NCBI RefSeq assembly: GCF_023016525.1 | Contig: NZ_JALKCG010000004.1 | Coordinates: forward strand, 1-64,000 | Direction of reading: 5' to 3' | Origin: Ancylobacter koreensis | Lineage (GTDB): Bacteria > Pseudomonadota > Alphaproteobacteria > Rhizobiales > Xanthobacteraceae | DNA: 64,000 nt | In this document: positions 10,504 to 20,400 of the stretch, piece by piece | Numbering within the stretch: the first letter of the stretch is position 1 | Layout of the letters: each line of letters begins with the position of its first letter | Translations under genes and position numbers: made by a program | The notes under the pieces: generated by a model | Databases searched by the model: none | What the model was told of the DNA's origin: nothing | The model's input: the letters and a program-made list of their open reading frames with translations, nothing else

Positions 10504-11367
10504 TTACGCCCAGACGGAAACCTCGACCGACATCGTTTCGAACGCATCGTTCATCCCGAAGAATTCCCCGATCACCGGCATCACATGCCGAATATCGCGG
10601 CCGACGGCGACCGGGATGAGGTTGACGCCGCCGACGTTGCGATTCGTTGGATCGAAAGTGATCCAGCCCGCTCCGGGTACATAGACCTCCGCCCAGGCAT
10701 GGGTTGATCCCGAGCCCGTCATTCCCGCAAGCTCCTGGGAGGGATTGTACAGATAGCCCGAGACGATCCGCGCGCCGAAGCCCAGGGTCCGCACGGCCTC
10801 GACGAAGAGAACGGCCATGTCGCGGCACGATCCCCAGCCGCGTTCCAGCGTGTGGACCGGTGACTGCGTGCCCTCGTCGTCGCGGCTCTGATAGGAGATC
10901 CATGCCGCCACGCCGGCATTGATGTCCTTCAGCAGCGCAAGCGTGTCTGTAGGCACGCTCCGGACGAAAGTCCGGCTCCATGTTCGCAGCCGTTCTGTGA
11001 GATCGGAATATTGAGGCGTTGTCAGGGCACCAAGGTCCGTCCATTCGTCCGCGCTGTACTGGAAGGGATAGAAGATCGCCGATGCGGCGACATCGAATAC
11101 CGGCCATGCGACCGCATCGAGCTCGATCTCGGCCCTGCTTTCGATGACGAGTTTGTCTGTCATCTCGTGGAAGGTCGCCGTTGCCACGATATTGCCGGCG
11201 ACGTCATGGGCCCACGTCACGACCGCACCGGGGGTGATCGTCAGGTCGATCGAACGCAGACGAAGCTCCCGGCTCTCGCGGGGACGCAGCATCATCTGAT
11301 GCGGCCGCAAGCTCACGGGCCTGTTGTAGCGATAGGTCGTGCTGTGATGAATCTTCAGGACGCTCAC
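10504..11367 (-). CDS. Transglutaminase-like family protein, intact triad
   Basis: A 287-aa transglutaminase-like protein with a beta-rich N-terminal domain (opening [20 protein letters not shown]) and a complete Cys181 ([15 protein letters not shown]), His223 ([13 protein letters not shown]), Asp239 (WITFDPTNR) triad. There is no signal peptide. Such proteins are thought to act as cysteine proteases or amidases and are often encoded in pairs or near circularly permuted ATP-grasp genes; no ATP-grasp gene is seen here. It converges on nhaA with a 45-bp gap. Confidence 0.9.
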   Translation of the reverse strand: MSVLKIHHSTTYRYNRPVSLRPHQMMLRPRESRELRLRSIDLTITPGAVVTWAHDVAGNIVATATFHEMTDKLVIESRAEIELDAVAWPVFDVAASAIFYPFQYSADEWTDLGALTTPQYSDLTERLRTWSRTFVRSVPTDTLALLKDINAGVAAWISYQSRDDEGTQSPVHTLERGWGSCRDMAVLFVEAVRTLGFGARIVSGYLYNPSQELAGMTGSGSTHAWAEVYVPGAGWITFDPTNRNVGGVNLIPVAVGRDIRHVMPVIGEFFGMNDAFETMSVEVSVWA

Positions 11368-11737
11368 TGCATCTCCATTCAGTCAGCGGGACCTCTGCAG
11401 AACCGCTTGATGGCACGCGCCGAGGCCGCTTCCCAGCCTCGGATGGAGGGAAGATCGGGCCGGTATCCACCGCATGTGGCGCCCTGACGCTCGATTGCCA
11501 GAGATGGCCATAACGAGCGGGGCGAATAATGCGTCTAGTGGCAAATTACCGAATTCATCACAGGCAGGCAGCTGGTCTGTCGCCGAATAATTCCACAAAG
11601 AGAATATCAGCTGCTTAATTCGAACAATTTTTAATGTCATAACTATATTCAGCTTACCGTTGGCGGCGCCTAAACCTCGAAAACATCAATGATCCACGCC
11701 GAGATACGCGCTTGACGCGCGTGGATCTGGAGACACG
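11368..11737. other. 370-bp divergent intergenic, no gene
   Basis: This separates the leftward transglutaminase-like gene from the rightward desaturase gene, so both promoters should lie here. The part from about 11510 to 11680 is markedly AT-rich. No clear promoter hexamers, operator or RNA gene could be assigned. Confidence 0.4.
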
Positions 11738-12769
11738 ATGCCTACGGCTGTCCAATGCGGCGCAGCGCAATCTGATGCAAAGAGCTGGATGGCCCGGCTG
11801 AACGGCTATCGGCAATCCGATCCGCGACGGAGCGTCTGGGAGCTGCTCATCACGGCCATTCCCTTCGCGCTCGCCTGGAGCGCCATGCTGACGGCGCTGA
11901 AGCTGGAGCAGTTCTGGCTCTACGCGCTCCTCATCATGCCAGCGGCCGGATTCCTGGTCCGCCTGTTCATGATCCAGCACGATTGTGGCCATGGCTCTTT
12001 CTTCGGCAATAGAAGCGGCAACGACTGGACCGGGCGGGCGATCGGCGTGCTGACGCTGACGCCCTATGATCACTGGAAGCGCAGCCATGCGATTCACCAC
12101 GCCAGTTCAGGGAATCTCGACCGGCGCGGCATAGGCGACGTCGACACCCTGACCGTTCGCGAGTATCTGGCGCGCTCCCGCTGGGGGCGGATCCAGTACC
12201 GCCTGTACAGGCATCCCCTGGTGATGTTCGGCATCGGCCCGATCTATGTCTTCCTCCTGCAAAGCCGCCTGCCGCTCGGCTTTGTTCGCAAGGGCTGGGC
12301 GCCATGGGTCAGCACGATGACCACGAACCTCGCCGTCGCCCTCACGGCGGGCCTGCTCATATGGTCGGTAGGGATCGGGCCATTCCTGCTGGTCCATCTG
12401 CCTATCGTTTGCCTCGCGGCTGCAGCCGGTGTCTGGCTGTTCTACGTGCAGCACCAGTTCGAAGGCACACACTGGTCCGGGAATGAGGGCTGGGAATTCC
12501 ACGAGGCCGCTCTGCACGGCAGCTCGCATTACGACCTGCCGGGCGTGCTGCGCTGGTTCACCGCCAACATCGGTATGCACCACGTGCACCATCTGTGCAG
12601 CCGCATTCCCTATTACCGCCTGCCGGAGGTGCTGCGCGACCACCCCGACCTGCGCGACATCGGCCGCCTGACGCTGTGGGAGAGCTTCGGCTGCGTGCGG
12701 CTGACGCTATGGGATGACCGGCAGCGGCGGCTGATCTCCTTCCGGGAAATGGGGCAGCTCTACGGATAG
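11738..12769 (+). CDS. Fatty acid desaturase, DesA-like membrane type
   Basis: A 343-aa integral-membrane di-iron desaturase with the three histidine boxes of the acyl-lipid omega-6/delta-12 group: HDCGH (81-85), HAIHH (117-121) and HHVHH (281-285). About four to six hydrophobic segments lie between residues 35 and 235. It introduces a cis double bond into membrane acyl chains, which would raise fluidity in the cold. A cold-shock gene lies immediately downstream, so a shared temperature response is plausible (inference). Acyl position and electron donor cannot be read from sequence. Confidence 0.9.
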   Translation: MPTAVQCGAAQSDAKSWMARLNGYRQSDPRRSVWELLITAIPFALAWSAMLTALKLEQFWLYALLIMPAAGFLVRLFMIQHDCGHGSFFGNRSGNDWTGRAIGVLTLTPYDHWKRSHAIHHASSGNLDRRGIGDVDTLTVREYLARSRWGRIQYRLYRHPLVMFGIGPIYVFLLQSRLPLGFVRKGWAPWVSTMTTNLAVALTAGLLIWSVGIGPFLLVHLPIVCLAAAAGVWLFYVQHQFEGTHWSGNEGWEFHEAALHGSSHYDLPGVLRWFTANIGMHHVHHLCSRIPYYRLPEVLRDHPDLRDIGRLTLWESFGCVRLTLWDDRQRRLISFREMGQLYG

Positions 12770-13134
12770 GCGGCCGGATTTGCGGACGTCACCAACGCGA
12801 ATGAGACTTTAACCCCAGTGCACGCCGCATTGGGGCCTGGATCGGCGTCGACGCGTTCGCCGTGACACGGCTCGCCCTATTAATTTCCGTTCACTCGTAA
12901 ACACGCCGTTTTTCCGGAGCGGGAATTGCTGATTCTGGAATTTGCGATTTAAAAATCCGATAGCCTTGTAATATTTTCGACTGATGCCATATTAAATCCG
13001 TCGATACACGGCAAGATGAACGTTCATCGCACGGAATATGTTTTCGTGCCGTTACGTCTCTTTTTCCTGAAAATGCGATTTCGACGGCCCACATTCGAGT
13101 GGGCAAGCTAGAATACAATCACGAAAGGTTTCCC
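12770..13134. other. 365-bp leader/intergenic before cold-shock gene
   Basis: No gene. The AT-rich stretch from 12890 to 13080 probably contains the promoter and a long 5' untranslated leader for the cold-shock gene. Two stem-loops are visible: GCACG-N11-CGTGC at 13029-13049 and a perfect GCCCAC-ATTCGA-GTGGGC at 13087-13104. Confidence 0.5.
13087..13104 (+). promoter_or_regulatory. Stem-loop in cold-shock gene leader
   Basis: A perfect six-base GC-rich stem (GCCCAC/GTGGGC) with loop ATTCGA, ending 30 nt before the cold-shock start codon and 18 nt before its ribosome site. Cold-shock mRNAs of other bacteria have temperature-responsive structured leaders. This hairpin fits that idea but is not proof of it. 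Confidence 0.45.
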
Positions 13135-13347
13135 ATGACCACGGAAACCGTAAAATGGTTCAGTGCCCAGAGGGGCTTTGGATTCATTGCGCCAGATGAC
13201 GGCGGGCGCGACGCGTTCGTTCACATCAGTGCATTGGAACGTGCCGGTCTGAGCGATTTGCGCGAGGGTCAGAAGGTGGGCTTCGAGCTCGTCGCTGACC
13301 AGCGGAGCGGCAAGACGAGCGCCGACAAGCTCCAGTCGCTGAGCTGA
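13135..13347 (+). CDS. Cold-shock protein, CspA family
   Basis: A 70-aa single cold-shock (OB-fold) domain. RNP1 is in RGFGFIAPD and RNP2 in DAFVHISAL, with WF of VKWFS near the start. It binds single-stranded RNA/DNA and acts as an RNA chaperone. The ATG at 13135 has a GAAAGG ribosome site. An upstream in-frame GTG at 13099 would add 12 atypical residues and is unlikely. Preceded by a long AT-rich leader, as for cspA genes. Confidence 0.95.
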   Translation: MTTETVKWFSAQRGFGFIAPDDGGRDAFVHISALERAGLSDLREGQKVGFELVADQRSGKTSADKLQSLS

Positions 13348-13471
13348 TCGCAACGACGGAACCGGGTTCCCGAGTCGTCCATGTTCGATCGTCCTTGCCA
13401 AGTCGACCACGGATGTACTGGCGGCCTGAGCGAACGATATAGATGCGATCGGAAGGCGCCCGGCGCCTGTC

Positions 13472-13508
13472 AGCCCCGCGCCTCCACGAGGACGCGGGGC
13501 TTTTATTT
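13472..13508 (+). terminator. Intrinsic terminator
   Basis: AGCCCCGCG (13472-13480) pairs perfectly with CGCGGGGCT (13493-13501), with an inner CCTC/GAGG pairing in the loop, followed by TTTTATTT. This is a strong Rho-independent terminator about 125 bp after the cold-shock gene and just before the next small gene. Confidence 0.85.
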
Positions 13509-13547
13509 CACCGGCGACGCCGCCGACGCAAAGATAAGGATCGAACC

Positions 13548-13676
13548 ATGGCCAAGGGTCAGTTACGCGGCAATCGCGAAGCCAAGAAGCCGAAGAAGAT
13601 CAAGGAGCCTGTGGCGGCACCTACCCTCGTCAAGGGGACGCCGGTGTCCATTGGATCACCTAAGAAGAAGGGTTGA
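13548..13676 (+). CDS. Very small lysine-rich protein (42 aa)
   Basis: A 42-aa strongly basic peptide (MAKGQLRGNREAKKPKKIKE, then a PVAAPTLVKGTP segment and a KKKG end). I recall near-identical short proteins in many Hyphomicrobiales genomes, usually unannotated or hypothetical. Charge and lack of structure suggest nucleic-acid or ribosome association, but that is inference. It ends 3 bp before the next gene, so the pair is probably translated from one mRNA. Confidence 0.75.
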   Translation: MAKGQLRGNREAKKPKKIKEPVAAPTLVKGTPVSIGSPKKKG

Positions 13677-13679
13677 GCC

Positions 13680-13949
13680 ATGGGCATGCGTACTCGGGAA
13701 ACGACGGTCACGTTCAGGCATCCGTTCAAGCTGAGCACGATCGACCGTTCGCAGCCTGCCGGGACCTATCGGGTGGTGATCGATGAGGAAGATATCCCCG
13801 ACATCACCTTTCTGGCCTATCGGCGTTCCGCGACGATGCTGCACACACCCGCGATCGCCGCCGCCGGCTCCATCCAGGTTTTTACGGTCAATCCCGACGA
13901 ACTGGCGAAGGCGCTGGACGCCGACCTGAGAACGGGATCTTGCGTCTAA
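13680..13949 (+). CDS. Conserved hypothetical protein, 89 aa
   Basis: A small soluble protein (MGMRTRETTVTFRHPFKLST, then QPAGTYRVVIDEEDIPDITFLAYRR in two adjoining segments) with predicted beta-strands. The FRHPFxL and PAGTYRV motifs recur in alphaproteobacterial hypotheticals of this size. It is coupled to the lysine-rich gene upstream (3-bp gap) and lies 18 bp before the next gene. Function unknown. Confidence 0.7.
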   Translation: MGMRTRETTVTFRHPFKLSTIDRSQPAGTYRVVIDEEDIPDITFLAYRRSATMLHTPAIAAAGSIQVFTVNPDELAKALDADLRTGSCV

Positions 13950-13967
13950 CCCAGGGACACATCGGGC

Positions 13968-14357
13968 ATGGACTATCTCGGCGGACTTCGTGGCACCGGC
14001 CGTCTCGTGTACGGGAACGCGGCGGTCGCACGGACGCAGTATGATTTCGACGGGTATCTCTCAAATGGCGGCCAGGTGACGAGTTGCGGCGAAATCCGCC
14101 TGCCGGCTTCCGTGCTCAGGGAATTATTCGGCCGCGCGGACCTTAAGCTGCAGACCGCCGACGGCCGGTGGCTGCGGCTTCGTTTTTCCGAGAAGCGCTT
14201 GCCATCGAGCTGTAACGGCGCCGCGCACGTCGATGTAGCGGGCGATCTGCCGGCAGCCGCCGAATGGCGTCGCCGGTCGGCATGGAACGCACCCCAGCCC
14301 ACAGGGCCGGACCGGCCCTCGATCCCCCCGCTCCATGCCAGGGGCGCGCGCGGTTAG
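13968..14357 (+). CDS. Hypothetical protein, 129 aa
   Basis: The N-terminal 85 residues (GRLVYGNAAVARTQYDFDGY, then SCGEIRLPASVLRELFG and LKLQTADGRWLRLRFSEK) look like a genuine small beta-rich domain of a type seen next to the preceding protein in Hyphomicrobiales. The last about 40 residues are low-complexity and Pro/Arg/Ala-rich and may reflect drift or a late stop. It ends 76 bp before the glucan synthase start. Function unknown. Confidence 0.6.
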   Translation: MDYLGGLRGTGRLVYGNAAVARTQYDFDGYLSNGGQVTSCGEIRLPASVLRELFGRADLKLQTADGRWLRLRFSEKRLPSSCNGAAHVDVAGDLPAAAEWRRRSAWNAPQPTGPDRPSIPPLHARGARG

Positions 14358-14433
14358 GCACGCCGGAGAAACGGCATCTGGCTTGGAACGCCGTTCACAT
14401 GCCTCTCGCCCCACCCCGGTCCGGAAGGCATCC

Positions 14434-17400
14434 ATGAATCCGATCACTGATCTTCGTCGCTACGGATCGCAGCTTTCACTAACGCGGGGCCGCGCTTGGC
14501 AGGGCTCGGTGTGGAATGATACCTCCCCCATCCGCGAGGAACTCTTTGGCGCCGAGCGACTGGAGCAGCATGCCCGAAGCCTGGCCGCGGCTCAAACGGT
14601 TACCGCGCGCCCGCCATCCGTCCCCTCTCTCCATGCCCGCCTGAAAAACAACGCCGGCGTGCTGCTCGCGGCCTATCGGGCGACGGCCGTTGATGCGGAA
14701 GCTGGACGCGCCGTGGTGCCGGCCGCCGAATGGCTGCTCGACAATTATCACCTTATCGAGGAACAGATTCGCGAGATCCGCGACGACCTGCCGCCCGGCT
14801 ATTACCGGCAATTGCCGAAGCTCGCCAGCGGACCGTTCGCCGGCTATCCTAGGGTTCTAGGCCTCGCCTGGGCTTATATCGCCCACACCGATAGCCATTT
14901 CGATCCCGAGATGTTGCGCCGCTTCATCGCGGCCTATCAGCAGGTCGAGCCGCTGACCATCGGCGAGCTGTGGGCGGTGGCGATCACGCTGCGCATCGTA
15001 CTCATCGAGAACCTGCGCCGGCTGGCCGACCAGATCACCGCCGGACGTCAGTGGCGTCGGGAAGCTGATCTGCTGGCCGACCGGCTTCTCGCCTCGGATG
15101 AGGCGCGTGCCGCGCTCGACGCGGACATCCTGCTCCGCTCGCCCGAGCCGCTGGACGAGGTTTTCGCCGCACAACTGGCCAAGCGGCTCCGGGATCAGGA
15201 CCCCCGGATAATGCCGGCGCTCGGATGGCTGGAAACACGGCTGCGAGCCCAAGGCGCTTCCGCCGAGAGCGTGGTCCAGCACGCCCAACAACGACTCGGC
15301 GCTTCCAACGTCAGTGTGCGAAACGTCATCACCAGCATGCGGCTGATCTCCGACATCGACTGGGCCGATCTCTTTGAGAACGTCAGCCTGATTGATGATC
15401 GACTGCGGGCGGGCAGTGCCTTCGCCACGATGGATTTCGCCACACGCAACCTCTACCGCAGCGCCATCGAGCAACTTGCCCGCGGCTCCCCGGCGTCCGA
15501 GCTCGACATCGCAGGGGCAGCGCTGCAGGCGGCGGCGTCCGCGGCTTCCCAGGCGGCCGAGCCGGCGGGCGATCCCGGCTATTATCTCATCGGCACTGGG
15601 CGGAGCGTGTTCGAGCGCACGATCCAGTTCCGTCCGCCGGTCCGACTCCACCTCAGCCGACTCAGCATACGCCTCGGCATCGGCGGTTATATCGGTACTA
15701 TCCTCGTCGTAACCTTCGGCCTTGTCGCGCTGGCGTCCTGGGCGCTCTGCGCGGCCGGCCTCTCAAGCGGTTGGCTCACGCTGTTCGCTCTCGCCGGCTT
15801 TATCCCGGCGAGTGAGGTGGCGAGCGCCCTGGTGAACCGAGGCGTGGCATGGATGTTCGGCGCCACCATCCTGCCCGGCCTCGAACTCGCGGGCGGCGTC
15901 CCGAGCTCCCTGCGTACCCTTGTCGCCGTGCCGACGCTACTCACCAGCGGGGCCGATCTTCAGGAACAGGTCGAAAGGCTCGAGGTCCATTTCCTCTCCG
16001 GCGCCGGCGGCGATCTCACCTTCGCCCTGCTGTCGGACGGCATCGACGCCGATTGCGAGACCCTGCCGGGCGACGCGCCGCTGTTGGAGCTCGCCGCGCA
16101 GGGGATCGAGCAACTGAACCTGCGCTATGGCCCCGGCCCGGCCGGCGACCGCTTCCTCCTGCTGCACCGCCATCGCCGGTTCAATCCGGGCGAAGGCAAA
16201 TGGATGGGGTGGGAGCGCAAGCGCGGCAAGCTGCATGAGCTCAACCGCCTGCTGCGCGGAGCGGACGACACCTCCTTCATGGCCGTTGGCGGGCGCCCCC
16301 CGCAGGTCCCGGCGGATGTGCGCTACGTCATCACGCTCGATGCCGACACGCGCCTGCCGCGCGATGCCGCGCTGCGGTTGGTCGGCAAGATGGCGCATCC
16401 GCTCAACCGGCCGAAATTCAGCGCCGCCGAGCAACGAGTGGTTGGCGGCTACGGCATCCTCCAGCCGCGGGTCACGCCTTCGCTGCCGATTGGCCGCGAG
16501 GGTTCGTTCTACCAGCGAGTGATTTCCGGCGGCGGCGGCATGGACCCTTACGCAGCGGCAGTTTCCGATGTCTATCAGGACCTGTTCGGCGAGGGTTCCT
16601 ACACCGGCAAGGGCATTTATGACATCGATGCCTTCGAGGCCGCTATGGCTGGGCGTATCCCGGAAAATGCGCTGCTCAGCCACGATCTGTTCGAGGGTGT
16701 GTTCGCCCGCGCCGGGCTCGCCTCGGATGTCGAGGTGGTCGAGGAATTCCCCGCGCGCTACGACGTCGTCGCCAAGCGCCAGCACCGGTGGATGCGCGGC
16801 GACTGGCAGTTGCTTCCGTGGATTGTCAGTAAGGGGTCGGCGCGGCGTGGGCTTACACCGGTTGGCCGCGGGAAGATGCTCGACAATCTGCGACGCTCCG
16901 CGCTGGGCCCGAGCACCTTGCTCGCGCTGGGCGCGTGCTGGCTGTTCACCATGCCGGCGGCACTGATCGGCACGCTTCTGGTCATTTCCACCCTCGCAGT
17001 TCACGCCTTCCTGCCGGTCCTGTTCGCCTTGCTTCCGCGCCACCCCGACATACGCATACGCAGCCACCTCGTGCAGTTGCTGGCCGATGTGCGGCTCGCC
17101 GCTTCCCAGACATTGCTGTCACTCACCTTTCTCGCCGATCAGGCATGGCGGGCGGGCGATGCCGCGATCCGCACATTGCTGCGGCTGTTCGTGACGCGCC
17201 GGCATCTCCTGGAATGGACGACAGCCGCCAAGTCCTCGGCTGGCCCGCGACTGGATGTCCTCGGCTTCTATCGGCAGATGGCCGGTGGCATCGTGCTCGC
17301 CCTCGTTCTCGCGGTGGGTGCCCTCGCTTTGGCGCCGTCCTCGTGGCCGCTCGTCCTTCCCCTTGCCTTACTCTGGCTTGGTGCGCCCCTCATCGCGCTA

Positions 17401-20400
17401 GGCGCGAGCCGCTCGCCAACCATGCCATTGCGTCTGGCGATTGGGGATACCGAAGCTCGCGACCTGCGCCTGATCGCCCGGCGCACCTGGCGCTTCTTCG
17501 AGACCTTCGTCACCCCGGCCGACAACATGCTGCCGCCGGACAATTTCCAGGAAGTCCCCAAGCCGGTCGTCGCGCGCCGGACCTCGCCGACCAATATCGG
17601 GCTTTACCTACTGTCGGCCGTCGCCGCCCGCGACTTCGGCTGGACCGGCACGATCGAGACCATCGAGCGGCTGGAAGCGACGTTCGCCACCTTGAAAAGG
17701 CTGCCCCGCTACCGTGGGCACTTCTTCAATTGGTACGGGACAGAGAACCTCGCATCATTGCCGCCCGACTATGTCTCGTCGGTCGACAGCGGCAATCTCG
17801 CCGGCCATCTCATTGCGCTGGCCAATGCCTGCGAGGAGTGGACGGATGCCCCCGTCGGCGTGAGCGCGCGCGCGGGCATTCAGGACGCTCTCGCCCTGGC
17901 GCGCGAGGCGATGACGGCCCTGCCCAGCGCAAGCAGCCCGCAGGGACTGGCGCTGGCGGCGGCCCTGGACGAGATCGAAGCTCAGCTGAACGGCGTGCAG
18001 GCATTGGAAGCGACGGCCCCGGCGCTCAAGCGGCTCGCCGACAAGGCCGCGAGGATCGCGAAGGAAATCAATCCCGCGACGGGCGACGAGGGTTCCACCG
18101 ACATCGCCTATTGGGTCGAGGTGCTTGGCAGGGCGGTGAGCGAACATGAGCGCGACCGCCTCCAGCTTCTGGCCGCGCCGGTCGCCACGCGGGACCGCCT
18201 GACCGCGCTGGCCGACACGGCGCGGACCATGGCGATGGAGATGGACTTCGCCTTCCTGCTCGATCCCGAGCGGAAGCTGCTTTCCATCGGCTATTCGCTC
18301 ACCGAGAACGGCCTCGACCCGAGCTGCTACGACCTTCTGGCGTCCGAAGCGCGGCTCGCCAGCCTGTTCGCCATCGCCAAGGGCGATGCGCCGACCCGCC
18401 ACTGGTTCCGGCTCGGCCGGCTTGCGACGCCGCTCGGCAATGGCTCGGCGCTGATCTCGTGGTCGGGATCGATGTTCGAGTACCTCATGCCGTCGCTGGT
18501 GATGCGGGCGCCGGCCGGCAGCGTGCTCGAACAGACCAACCGCCTCGTGGTCGAGCGCCAGCAATCCTATGCGCGGTCCCTGGGCGTGCCGTGGGGCATG
18601 TCCGAGTCCGCCTACAATGCGCGCGACATCGAGTTCACCTACCAATATGCCAATTTCGGCGTGCCCGGCCTCGGCCTCAAGCGCGGCCTCTCTGAGAGCG
18701 TCGTCGTGGCGCCCTATGCCACCGGCCTCGCCAGCATGGTGAATCCCGAGCGCGCACGGCAGAACTATGCCCGTCTCGCCGAACTGGGCGCGCAGGGCCG
18801 CTACGGCTTCTACGAAGCGCTCGACTTCACCCGTTCGCGGCTTCCGGAAGACGAGGACGTCGCCATCGTCCGCAGCTTCATGGCCCATCACCAGGGCATG
18901 ACCATCGTCGCCATCGCCAACACGCTGCTGGGCGGCGAGATGCGTGCCCGCTTCCATCGCGAGCCGATGATCCGGGCGAGCGAACTGCTGCTTCAGGAAC
19001 GCTCGCCGCGCGACGTGGTCGTGGCCCGTCCCCGCGCCGAGGAGGTTCGGGCCGCGGCCGTCGAGGCCCGCAGCGAGGGGGCGATGGTGCGCCGCCTGAC
19101 CGCGCCCGCTCCCGGGGCGCCGATTACGCATCTGCTCTCCAATGGTAGCTACGCCGTCATGATGACCGCGGCCGGCAGCGGCTACAGCCGCTGGGGCGAC
19201 ATCGCGGTCACGCGCTGGCGCGAGGACGCCACGCGCGACGACTGGGGCTCCTTCATCTTCCTGCGCGATATGAGGGGCGGCAGAGTCTGGTCCGTCACTA
19301 CGCAGCCGATGGCTGACGCTGCAGGTGAAAGCGACGTGGTGTTCGGCGAGGACCATGCCGAGTTCATCCGTCACGATGTCGGCCTGACCACGGCGATGGA
19401 TGTCATCGTCTCCGGTGAGCACAATGGCGAGGTTCGGCGCGTCTCGCTGACAAATAGCGGCCGGCGGACCCGCGAGATCGAGCTGACCTCCTATGCCGAG
19501 CTTGTCCTGACCACGCCGGCCGCCGACAATGCCCACCCGACCTTCGCCAAGATGTTCGTCGAGACCGAGCATCTGCCCGAGTTCGGTGCCCTTGTTGCCA
19601 CGCGGCGGATTCGGGCGCCGGGCGAGCCGCAGATATGGGCGGCGCATTTCGCGGTGGTGGAAGGCGAGGTCGCCGCCAATCCGCAATACGAGACCGACCG
19701 CGCCCGCTTCATCGGCCGCGGGCGCAGCGTCGGCAGGGCCCAGGCCACGGCGGGCGGCCGGCCGCTCTCGAACACCGTGGGCACGGTGCTGGACCCGGTC
19801 TTCTCGCTGCGCCAGAGCGTGCGCATCGCGCCGGGCAAGGTCGCGCGTGTCGCCTTCTGGACCGTCGTCGCGTCCTCGCGGGCGGAGCTGCTCGATCTGA
19901 TCGATACCCATCACGACCGCAACGCGTTCGACCGGGCCAAGACCCTGGCGTGGACACAGGCACAGGTCCAGCTTCGACACCTCGCCGTGGATGTGGAGGA
20001 AGCCGCCGACTTCCAGCGGCTCGCCGCGCCGCTGCTCTATGCCGACCGGCGCTTCAGGTCGCCCTCCGAGGCGATCATGCGCGGTGCCGGCCCGCAGTCC
20101 GGCCTCTGGCAGCATTCCATCTCCGGCGACCTGCCGATCGTGCTGCTGCGGATCGACGATGTAGAGGATATGGCGCAGGTGCGCCAATTGCTGCGCGCGC
20201 ATGAATATTGGCGCATGAAGCGTCTCGCGGTTGATCTGGTCATCGTCAACGAGCGCGCCTCCTCCTATGTGCAGGACCTGCAGATCGCCATCGAGGCGGC
20301 GGTTCGGATCAACGCGTCGCGTCCGCTGCTCGACAAGGAACCGGCGCAGGGTTCCGTCTATGTGCTGCGTGCTGATCTCATGAGTGTGGAGTCGCGTGCG

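Noticed and set aside
12891..13118. Small minus-strand open frame upstream of the cold-shock gene
   Set aside because: AT-rich leader sequence with hairpins; no family resemblance and no ribosome site.
14384..14410. GGAAC near 14384 as a sigma-EcfG promoter for the glucan synthase
   Set aside because: The GTT follows after only three bases; no -10 at the required spacing.
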